Shown here one piece after another: positions 44,663-51,510 of a stretch of DNA of 64,000 nt. Positions within the stretch are counted from its first letter, which is position 1; each line of letters opens with the position of its first letter. The stretch is taken from NCBI RefSeq assembly GCF_949769195.1, contig NZ_OX458333.1, forward strand, positions 806,001-870,000, read 5' to 3'. This DNA is from Methylocaldum szegediense (GTDB lineage: Bacteria > Pseudomonadota > Gammaproteobacteria > Methylococcales > Methylococcaceae). Under the pieces are notes generated by a model. It ran no database searches and was not told the origin of the DNA. It worked only from the letters and a program-made list of their open reading frames with translations. Made by a program: the position numbers and the translations under genes.

Positions 44663-44956
44663 ATGAAATCCTATGCAATGGCTGTTTTGTTATCTTCGGT
44701 AATTACTGCCGGGCCGGTAATGGCCGAGAGCGAGTTCCGGGCCTTGGACAAGGTGTCCGGTGTGACCGCGATGAGCGAAGGTCGACTCGCGAGCGTCGAA
44801 GGCGGTGTTATTAAGCACGGTAGCGGTACGTGCTCCGGCGTGGGAAATGTGTGTCTCAACCTGGCCATACCGACGATCACGGCGGTGAATCTCGGGCTTT
44901 TCAGCAAAAATGCCAACCAATTCATCGTGCAGAAGACGACTCAGGTCATCAGGTAA
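44663..44956 (+). CDS. Small exported protein with double-glycine-like motif (paralogue 1)
   Basis: A 97-residue protein. The Sec signal peptide (MKSYAMAVLLSSVITAGPVMA) is followed by ESEFRALDKVSGVTAMSEGR, then LASVEGG. The last part (VIKHGSGTCSGVGNVCLNLA and onwards) has two Cys. The SEF.ALDK start and L..VEGG motif recur in the next gene. L(S/D)..(E)L..V.GG is the pattern of double-glycine leaders cleaved by C39 peptidases, but here it comes after a Sec signal, so it would face the periplasm. AAGGAG lies 7 nt before ATG 44663. Its promoter resembles that of the sigma factor. Function unknown. Confidence 0.75.
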   Translation: MKSYAMAVLLSSVITAGPVMAESEFRALDKVSGVTAMSEGRLASVEGGVIKHGSGTCSGVGNVCLNLAIPTITAVNLGLFSKNANQFIVQKTTQVIR

Positions 44957-45070
44957 CGACTAGTGCTGACCTCGTAAAGAATCCTGATCGGGGTCGGAGA
45001 AAGGGGCGGGGGAGCCGTCATGCGCGCCTCTGCCTTTTTACCTCAACTTGAAAATCTCATGGAGAGACCG

Positions 45071-45442
45071 ATGAGAACATCATTCGTATGGGGTGGCCTG
45101 CTCTCGCTCGTTGTCTCAGCTACGACCTCTGTCTATGGTCAATCCGAATTTCATGCTTTGGATAAGCTGTCTTTGCAGGAAACCCATATCGCATCGTCTC
45201 GGCTGGACGACAGCGAACTCGGTCGAGTGGAAGGCGGGCTGGAAGTCGTAAGCGTCTCGACAATTCCGGTTGATTTGACATCACAGGTCGTTATGCAAGC
45301 GACATTGCTCGAAAGCACCGCACAAGCCTCCAGCAGTAGTGGGACCGAAAATCGGGTCGATCAGACGACCTCTCTGATTCAAGTTTGCGGGCCTCCACCC
45401 TGTAGCCAAAGCTTGAGTCAAACGACTTATTCGGGTTTTTAG
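45071..45442 (+). CDS. Small exported protein with double-glycine-like motif (paralogue 2)
   Basis: A 123-residue protein related to the previous one. Signal peptide MRTSFVWGGLLSLVVSATTS plus VYG, then QSEFHALDKLSLQETHIASS, RLDDSELGRVEGG (a textbook L..SEL..V.GG), and a Ser/Thr-rich tail with CGPPPC near its end. Shared with paralogue 1: SEF.ALDK, the VEGG, and a Cys pair in the tail. Start 45071 follows GGAGAG; an upstream ATG at 45059 lacks a site. The 115-bp gap to paralogue 1 and absence of its own copy of the 50-bp element suggest cotranscription. Confidence 0.75.
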   Translation: MRTSFVWGGLLSLVVSATTSVYGQSEFHALDKLSLQETHIASSRLDDSELGRVEGGLEVVSVSTIPVDLTSQVVMQATLLESTAQASSSSGTENRVDQTTSLIQVCGPPPCSQSLSQTTYSGF

Positions 45443-45945
45443 GAAAGAGGGATAGCGATAATCGTCCATCGGTGTACGGAGTGAGGGGTATGGATTGGCT
45501 CAGCGATCCGTACACCGGTCGTCAATCAAGACGGTTCCCTCGCTTTTTCGCCGAACGGCAGACAGCATTTTTGATCTTCTGATTCCGTCCGGCACGTATG
45601 GGGCCGCCGTGATCATTTCAGAGCGGGTTGAACTTTCAGATATTCCTACTTATTCCAAGTAGAAGTCACGACTGACCGCCGTTATCTTTGAATTGGATCA
45701 CGAACCCATCGGCTCCCGCCTTCGCATAGCCAGCGGATAGGTCTGTGAGCACCAGATCGGTCACCGACTCGGGAGGAGTTTCCTATGACTAGCCGACGCT
45801 CAACCCTCGAGATACGTTCTGCTCAGCTTACGTGCGCCGTCGCGGTGTGCACTGTCTGAATACACGCGTCTCGAACTCGATCTCTCCTGATCGTTCGCGG
45901 AGAGAATCCCGTCAAATCCCTTTGCCAAAACCGATTAGATTCTCG
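45443..45945. other. 500-bp gap between the small exported proteins and the TorF gene
   Basis: No gene recognised. It contains GTGTACGGAGTGAGGG...GATCCGTACAC (45473-45513), an imperfect inverted pair. The TorF promoter and leader must be here, but no match to the 50-bp ECF element was seen. Confidence 0.3.
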
Positions 45946-46665
45946 ATGAATCGTAGCTTTTCGTGGCTGTTGCTCGCCTCGCTCAGCGTTCCGGCGTCTG
46001 CCGAATTCAAGGGATCCGCAACTTTTGCAACGGATTATGTTTACCGGGGCTATACGAAGAGCAGGAATAATCCTGTCGGCCTGGGAAATTTGGAATATGA
46101 GCACGAACTCGGCCTGTATGCCGGCTTCTGGGTGGCGCCGGTTAGTTTCGACGATGAACACGGCGACGATCGAGCCCGTGTGGAAATCAATCCGTATTTG
46201 GGCTGGGCGACCAAGTTTGCCAAGAACTGGAAGCTTGATCTCGCGGCTAGCCGGTATCTTTACGATGGTAATGTGTTCGGCCGGGACGCGGACTACAACG
46301 AATTCTACGGTTCGTTCCATTACCGCGATCTTCTGAGCGCTCGGGTGGCGTTTGCCTACGATACCTATAACCGTGATGCCAATACCTCGGCCTATGAGCT
46401 GATTGGCCGCTATAGCCCGTTGGATCGGCTGCAACTATCCGCGGGCGTGGGTTTTCATCAGGCTGGCGAACTGGCGCACTACGACTACTTTTTCTGGAAT
46501 GCCGGCGTGACCTGGTATGTGAATCGGTACATTTCGGTCGATTTGCGCTATGTGGATACGAAGTTGCCGTATGAAGAGCGTCACGAGGACGAGCCCGAGA
46601 ACGGATCGGTGTATCTTCGGCCGCTAGACAATCGCTTTCTGTTTTCCCTCTCTGTCGCCTTCTAG
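45946..46665 (+). CDS. TorF-family outer-membrane beta-barrel protein
   Basis: A 239-residue protein with signal peptide (MNRSFSWLLLASLSVPASA) and the TorF opening GSATFATDYVYRGYTKSRNNP, followed by alternating amphipathic strands (LGLYAGFWVAPVSFDDEHG, LDLAASRYLYDGNVFG, ISVDLRYVDTKLP) and a terminal aromatic F. This fits a porin-like barrel of 8-12 strands. Start 45946 is at the signal peptide; the open frame begins earlier at 45832. It follows the small exported proteins and precedes the anti-sigma gene on the same strand. Substrate unknown. Confidence 0.85.
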   Translation: MNRSFSWLLLASLSVPASAEFKGSATFATDYVYRGYTKSRNNPVGLGNLEYEHELGLYAGFWVAPVSFDDEHGDDRARVEINPYLGWATKFAKNWKLDLAASRYLYDGNVFGRDADYNEFYGSFHYRDLLSARVAFAYDTYNRDANTSAYELIGRYSPLDRLQLSAGVGFHQAGELAHYDYFFWNAGVTWYVNRYISVDLRYVDTKLPYEERHEDEPENGSVYLRPLDNRFLFSLSVAF

Positions 46666-46697
46666 TGAACCTTTGGCCTTGCCGCGGAATAAATAGA
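46663..46697 (+). promoter_or_regulatory. Weak third copy of the ECF-type promoter motif
   Basis: GTGAACCTTT overlaps the torF stop codon and is followed 12 bases later by GGAAT, resembling the -35 half of the elements at 44554 and 49803. It would lie about 300 bp before the anti-sigma start. The remaining positions do not match well, so this is only a candidate. Confidence 0.25.
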
Positions 46698-46992
46698 GTA
46701 GAACCGCGGATTGACAAGTCCCCTGGTATGCGATTCGTCGCTTACGAGCCGAATGGCCGAACGGCCAAAAAAGCAAGGTCGACCTTGTCCGTGTCCAATG
46801 GTTCAGTAACGACGGCAGGTCGAGTTTCCCGTGAAGGAAGCTCCTGAAATGCAGGCGTATGGGTTAGACCTGTTCGATAGCGGTGTAGCGTTCGAGAAGC
46901 GCTGAACTTGTAATTCATATTTGCAAATAGCCCGAGCTCTTCTTGGATGACGGGATGCCCGAGTTGGAAGCTCTTATTGTTGGAGAAGTGCG
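46666..46992. other. 327-bp gap upstream of the anti-sigma gene
   Basis: No gene. CCGCGGAATAAAT...GAACCGCGG (46682-46711) is a GC-rich inverted pair with a long AT loop. A GAGAAGTGCG ribosome site ends the gap. Confidence 0.3.
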
Positions 46993-47700
46993 ATGAATCC
47001 GAGTAAGCCATCCCCGCCAGACCGTGAGCACGACGATGTGCTTTCGCTTTTGCCCTGGCATATCGCCGGAACCCTAGAGAGCGATGAACAGGCACGCGTT
47101 ACGGCACATTTGAGCCGTTGTCCGATTTGCCGACGTGAACGGGCGAAGCTTTGCGCGCTTTCGGAACGGATCTCTCGCATACCCAGTCCGAATCAGGATC
47201 CAAAGGCCCGCTATTCTCGCCTGCTTGCCACCATTCGGCAGCGTGAACGATCCCAATCGGCGGCGTTGCATTTAGGTCGCTTCGGCCGACTTCGAACCCG
47301 GCTCCCGCGTTTTCCGGTCATTGCGAGTAAGCCTCCGCTCCGTATCGCTTTGGTGGTGGCGATTTTGCTGTTGGTCGTACCCTTGAGCTGGCACCGGTGG
47401 GATCAATTGACGGAGCCCCGGTTTCGGACTTTGGCCGATTCTGCTTCGACCGCGGCCTGGAATCAGGGGGATTTGCGCTTGGTGGTCGAACCCGGGCTCA
47501 GCGCCGAACGCATTGATGCGCTCTTGAAAGCCGTCGACGGGAGCCGAGTCGACACGCGCGGTTCGGCGGACGTTTATACGATCAGACTTGCAGACGGCAT
47601 AGACAAGAATGCGAAGATCGAAACAGCCTTAGCCTACCTTCGGCGCCAACCGGGCGTATTGTTGGCTGAGCCGGCTACCGGACCGCCCGCGGTGCCATGA
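46993..47700 (+). CDS. Zinc-finger anti-sigma factor with a subtilisin-propeptide-like periplasmic domain
   Basis: A 235-residue single-pass protein. The cytoplasmic part (1-~110) has the ZAS motif H39-x3-C43-x2-C46 (AHLSRCPICRRE) typical of ECF anti-sigma factors. A membrane segment follows (LRIALVVAILLLVVPLSW, about 116-133). The periplasmic end (about 160-228: LRLVVEPGLSAERIDALLKA ... YTIRLADGIDKNAKIETALA, YLRRQPGVLLAEP) has the beta-alpha-beta-beta-alpha-beta rhythm and final V..AEP of subtilase propeptides (I9/fervidolysin-like). The next gene, overlapping 4 nt, is a subtilase. It could be held or cut by that protease, releasing the sigma factor at 49701-49075; this is inference. Confidence 0.8.
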   Translation: MNPSKPSPPDREHDDVLSLLPWHIAGTLESDEQARVTAHLSRCPICRRERAKLCALSERISRIPSPNQDPKARYSRLLATIRQRERSQSAALHLGRFGRLRTRLPRFPVIASKPPLRIALVVAILLLVVPLSWHRWDQLTEPRFRTLADSASTAAWNQGDLRLVVEPGLSAERIDALLKAVDGSRVDTRGSADVYTIRLADGIDKNAKIETALAYLRRQPGVLLAEPATGPPAVP

Positions 47701-49004
47701 GCTTCGGCTTGACCGCTTTGGCCTTGGCGCTCTTGTTGCAACTGGCCGGATGCGCGACAGACCTCGACGTTCCTAGCATCGATCCAGCGCCGGACCCGTC
47801 GATCGAGGAGCGGCGCATCCTGGTGACCTTCACCGATTCGAGCATCGGACGCAAGGTACCCGGCAACATTCTGGATCGCTATCGCGCACATGGCCGTTAC
47901 CTGGGTTCTGCCTGGAGCACTCGCGTCGCGGCAGACCTGGCGGAACAGTACGGGCTAAAGCTGGTCGCGGAATGGCCGGTTACCGTCTTGAGAGTGGTGT
48001 GCGTGGTGTATGAAATTCCTACAGATCAAATCCCGGTCGACATGATGAATACCATCGCGCAGGATCACCGGGTCGAATCCGTGCAGTTTATGCGGACCTT
48101 TCAGGCTTTAGTCGATGATACGTCGGCTTCCCTCGGCGGCGATCCTTACTTTCGATTGCAAAAAAATCTCCAGCGCATGCGCATCGAGACGGCTCACCGT
48201 CTGGCGACCGGAAGAGGCGTCCGCATCGCGCTGGTCGACACCGGCGTGGACGACGCCCACCCCGATCTCCAAGGCCAAATCGCTGTGTCGAAAAATCTGG
48301 CATCGTCGAATCACGACAAACCGACCGATGATGTCCACGGGACGGCGGTCGCCGGCATCGTCGCCGCTCGCAGTGGAAACGGAATCGGCATTGCCGGAAT
48401 TGCGCCCGGTGCCAAGATCTACGCGCTCAAAGCGTGTTGGCCGGAGCACCCCGGTTCAGTTTCTGCGCTCTGCAACAGTTTTACGCTCTTGGCGGCGCTT
48501 AATGAGGCTGTGCGTCTTGGCATCCCCATCGTCAATCTGAGCTTGACCGGGGCTGACGATCCTCTGGTCGGAAGGCTTCTTCGGGCAGCGATCGATCAGG
48601 GTATCCTCGTGGTCGCCGCGGATGCCAGTGAAAACGGCTCAAACCCGGGTTTTCCCGCCAATCAGACCGGCGTCATTGCGGTTCGAACAGTCCAGACGGA
48701 TCACAAGCCGAAAGCGACCGCCGATGATGGGATCGTTGCTCCGGGCACCGATATTCTCACGACACTGCCGTATGGGAGATACGACTTCGTGTCCGGCAGT
48801 TCTTTCGCCGCTCCCCATGTCACAGGCGTATTGGCACTGATGCGACAACTCAAGCCCAGCTTGACCGCGCCCGAGGCCGTAAAGCTCCTGCACGCATCGG
48901 TTGTGAGCTCTACGCAAGCTCAGGATCCTTTAAACCGGGTCATCGATGCTTGCCTTGCGCTCGCGCGATTGCTCGGTCTCCCTGATTGCGGGAAGCCTTC
49001 GTAG
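47697..49004 (+). CDS. Lipoprotein subtilisin-family (S8) serine protease
   Basis: A 435-residue S8 protease with a lipoprotein signal (LLLQLAGC, Cys 19, Ala at +2, so likely outer membrane). Its own propeptide-like region is about residues 38-130 (ILVTFTD ... VYEIPTDQIPVDMMNTIAQD, HRVESVQFMRTF). The catalytic triad is visible: D181 (IALVDTGVDDAHPD), H214 (DDVHGTAVAGIVA) and S379 (SGSSFAAPHVTGVLALM). The oxyanion Asn region is unusual (VVAADASENGSNPGFPA rather than AAGN). Two Cys (KACWPE, ALCNSF) may form a disulphide. It overlaps the anti-sigma gene by 4 nt (ATGA). Likely targets are the anti-sigma factor or the small VEGG proteins. Confidence 0.85.
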   Translation: MSFGLTALALALLLQLAGCATDLDVPSIDPAPDPSIEERRILVTFTDSSIGRKVPGNILDRYRAHGRYLGSAWSTRVAADLAEQYGLKLVAEWPVTVLRVVCVVYEIPTDQIPVDMMNTIAQDHRVESVQFMRTFQALVDDTSASLGGDPYFRLQKNLQRMRIETAHRLATGRGVRIALVDTGVDDAHPDLQGQIAVSKNLASSNHDKPTDDVHGTAVAGIVAARSGNGIGIAGIAPGAKIYALKACWPEHPGSVSALCNSFTLLAALNEAVRLGIPIVNLSLTGADDPLVGRLLRAAIDQGILVVAADASENGSNPGFPANQTGVIAVRTVQTDHKPKATADDGIVAPGTDILTTLPYGRYDFVSGSSFAAPHVTGVLALMRQLKPSLTAPEAVKLLHASVVSSTQAQDPLNRVIDACLALARLLGLPDCGKPS

Positions 49005-49074
49005 CTTTTTTCGTGCTCGCGCACGACCGCTTCATGGCGATATGGAGAGACTTCCTCCGCGCAAGCGCTCGGCG

Positions 49075-49701
49075 TCATGACATATCCACTCCGGCAGGCT
49101 CCGGCGTCAGTTCGCGAAATAAGGTCTGAAGTTTCTTGCGCGCGTGAAACATCCGTGTTTTCACCGTATTTTCCGGGCAGTCGAGAATGGCAGCGATCTC
49201 TTGATAGCGAAGCCCTTGGCCAAAGGTCAATTCGATAACGGCGCGTTGATCCTGCGGGAGTGACTCCAATGCCACCGAGAGGAGATCCTCGCCTTCCACC
49301 TGCCGGGCAGGTGACGCTTTGCTATCCGCCAATTCCTCCCCGAATTCGTCTATAGGCACGGCATGGGCGGATCGGGCCTGCTTCGCCGAGACTTTAAGTG
49401 CCTTGCGATAAGCAATACCGAAAATCCAAGTCGATACCTTACAGGTGTAATCAAAGGTCTCCGGCTTTTCCCAAACGACGAGCATCGTTTCATTGATCAC
49501 ATCCTCTACCATATCGAGCTGTCGCGTCACCTGAAAAACAAACCGGGACAAGCGCCGGTAAAAGCTCGAATACAGCGTCTCGAAAGCACCTATGTCGCGT
49601 GCCTGGATGCCTGTCATCAGTTTGCGATCTCGATGATCATCGATGCATGAGGCGGTTTGTCCATCAGACAGGCTTATCGTCGGATCGACAGTCATATGCA
49701 T
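49075..49701 (-). CDS. ECF RNA polymerase sigma factor
   Basis: A 208-residue ECF sigma factor, convergent with the protease gene. Sigma-2 (about 30-100) has FETLYSSFYRRLSRFVFQVT, VEDVINETMLVVWEKPETF and STWIFGIAYRKAL. Sigma-4 (about 145-195) has LPQDQRAVIELTFGQGLRYQEIAAILDCPENTVKTRMFHARKKL. It would direct polymerase to promoters like that at 49803-49754 upstream of itself (autoregulation) and 44554-44603. The zinc-finger anti-sigma gene nearby is its likely partner. ATG 49695 or 49615 are alternative starts; the ribosome site is weak. Confidence 0.88.
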   Translation of the reverse strand: MHMTVDPTISLSDGQTASCIDDHRDRKLMTGIQARDIGAFETLYSSFYRRLSRFVFQVTRQLDMVEDVINETMLVVWEKPETFDYTCKVSTWIFGIAYRKALKVSAKQARSAHAVPIDEFGEELADSKASPARQVEGEDLLSVALESLPQDQRAVIELTFGQGLRYQEIAAILDCPENTVKTRMFHARKKLQTLFRELTPEPAGVDMS

Positions 49702-49753
49702 AGAATCGGTGCCATGACGAGTTCTTTCAAAGCAGGAATGGGCAGGGTCTAAT

Positions 49754-49803
49754 CTGTAGATTTCCGGAAACGCAGAAAAGGTTCACGGTCGTCCGGATTT
49801 TTT
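49754..49803 (-). promoter_or_regulatory. ECF-type autoregulatory promoter of the sigma gene
   Basis: Minus-strand sequence matching 44554-44603 at 42 of 50 positions: AAAAAATCCGGACG, then GTGAACCTTTTC, then TTTCC.GAAAT.TAC. It ends about 53 bp before the sigma start codon, a distance similar to its twin. ECF sigma genes commonly drive their own promoter, so this pair defines the likely recognition sequence. Confidence 0.75.
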
Positions 49804-50200
49804 CGCGAGGGACCAGGCGTGGTGGAAAAGGTCGTCTACCTTTGCGCGGGCGGTCGACAACTATGGCCGTGGGCACGCTCGGCTCATATCCGTTTCGGAG
49901 GCCAATCTCGGCCGGTGCAGTGCAGGAAGTTTCTAACCGGTAGAATGGCGCGAGTAGATGCGGGAAACCGGTGCGCCAGGTCGTGCATAGTTCCGAATCA
50001 GCGAGTTCTCTGCGAAACTTGTGTTTCTGAAGAACGACTAACAGCCTAACCCGGTCAGCCGTTTGCCTGAACTTCAGCTTCGTTCGGTACAGGTCTGGCG
50101 AAGGGTTGCTCGAGCCTATCGGGGTTAGCTTTACGAGAACGTTCCGGAGAGTTCTTCCACTTAACCCGCTCATCTTTCAACCCATCATTGGGAAGCGATC
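49804..50200. other. Divergent gap between the ECF promoter and the DUF2231 gene
   Basis: 400 bp with no supportable gene. The promoter for the DUF2231 gene should lie here; no copy of the 50-bp element was found on the plus strand. Confidence 0.3.
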
Positions 50201-51145
50201 ATGTTTGATTTTCTAGGACCGGATTCGACCGGACACTATTTACAGCCCGCCGTGCACGGAGCGGGCGACGGGAACGGCGGCGGATTTCTTGTGCTTATCG
50301 ATAGTGCGTTGGACGCCGTGTCGCGTGCGCTGGAATCGGGGGATTCTGGTAACCCCTTGGTAGGCGTCGAGGCGTTAGGAACCAATTGGCACCCACTGAT
50401 CGTTCACTTTCCGATCGCGTTTCTGACCGGCTTTTTTCTGCTTGAGCTCATAGGCGTAGTGCTGAGACGGCAGGGCTTACGGTACGCTGCCAGTTGGATG
50501 CTTTATCTTGGGGCGTTGGCAGCCATTGCGGCCGCTACCGCCGGATTGATTGCGGCAAATACCGTCCCCCACGGCAGCGGCGTACACGAGATCATGGAAT
50601 GGCATGAACGACTGGGATTGACGATCGCGGGCCTTTCTTCTGTTCTGGCCATCTGGCGTTTGCTGGGTCGTGAGCGCATATCGGCGATGGCCGAAGCCCT
50701 GCATCTCTTCCTGGGAGCGATACTCGTCATCGCCATCGTTTTTGCGGCAGACCTGGGCGGATTGATGGTCTATCAGCACGGAGTGGGTGTCAAAAGTCTG
50801 CAGGTCGCCGACGATCACCATCACCATCATCATCACGACGATCACGAGCATGCTCAGGCGGATTCCAACCGGGCTTCGGATGCTCAGCCAACGCAAGGTG
50901 CCGAAGCGGCGGACAATTCCGGCGAGTCTGACGGTTCCTCCGTCGAACCGCGCTCCCACGGAGCATCGGATAGCGCCGACGAAGCCCATTCGCACGAGGC
51001 GTCCGGCTCCGAAGCGAAACCCCATTCGCACGAAACTCCCAGCGGCGATGGCAAAACGCACTCCCATAAGGATTCCCATACCCATGGCAAGCCCCATTCC
51101 CACGGAGTTGCCGGTACTCGCAAAGAACCTCGTGCCAAACCGTAA
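50201..51145 (+). CDS. DUF2231 membrane protein with histidine-rich C-terminal tail
   Basis: A 314-residue protein. After about 60 residues come four hydrophobic helices with the DUF2231 signature NWHPLIVHFPIAFLTGFFLLE, ASWMLYLGALAAIAAATAGL, HEIMEWHERLGLTIAGLSSV and ALHLFLGAILVIAIVFAADL. The tail from about residue 205 is soluble and His-rich: a run of seven His (DDHHHHHHHDDHEHA) and repeated HSHE, HSHK, HTHG, HSHG motifs. This suggests metal buffering (zinc, nickel, copper) at the membrane. DUF2231 proteins have no fixed role. It lies next to the ECF sigma gene but without a matching promoter. Confidence 0.8.
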   Translation: MFDFLGPDSTGHYLQPAVHGAGDGNGGGFLVLIDSALDAVSRALESGDSGNPLVGVEALGTNWHPLIVHFPIAFLTGFFLLELIGVVLRRQGLRYAASWMLYLGALAAIAAATAGLIAANTVPHGSGVHEIMEWHERLGLTIAGLSSVLAIWRLLGRERISAMAEALHLFLGAILVIAIVFAADLGGLMVYQHGVGVKSLQVADDHHHHHHHDDHEHAQADSNRASDAQPTQGAEAADNSGESDGSSVEPRSHGASDSADEAHSHEASGSEAKPHSHETPSGDGKTHSHKDSHTHGKPHSHGVAGTRKEPRAKP

Positions 51146-51510
51146 TCACGGGTATTGCCGCGTCCGAGTTTCCGTCCCGCTGCCGAATCGTGTATCAAGG
51201 AACAATATGCGATTATAGGGGTGGGTGGCGGCTGCCGAGAGGCAGGTATGGCATCATTCCACGACGAGGTCTTTAGTTCGTAGGTTGAAGATCAGCACAT
51301 GATCCTGCGGGAAAACCAGCGAGTGCTTTTACGCAGGACTCGGCTCACTCGACGTGCCGTGCTCTGTTCCAATCGGTGGCGGCGAATGTCGTCGCCGAAA
51401 TACGCGAAACCCATGTGTTTGGGGTATCCAGTCCCGTGTGCTCCACTTGCTTGCCGTTTTTCAGAACCCGCGTCAGGGGCGTAAGCCGTTTCTCCGGTTT
51501 TTTCGGCGAG
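51146..51510. other. Gene-free convergent gap
   Basis: 365 bp between the DUF2231 gene and the convergent GH15 gene. No gene, repeat or clear terminator was recognised. Confidence 0.3.

Noticed and set aside
49005-49074. Bidirectional terminator between protease and sigma genes
   Set aside because: CGTGC-TCGC-GCACG can pair, but the T-run is on the wrong side (before it on the plus strand), so it does not fit either transcript.
49727-50173. 148-codon minus-strand frame upstream of the sigma gene
   Set aside because: It lacks a domain and a ribosome site, has atypical composition, and overlaps the strong promoter element at 49754-49803.
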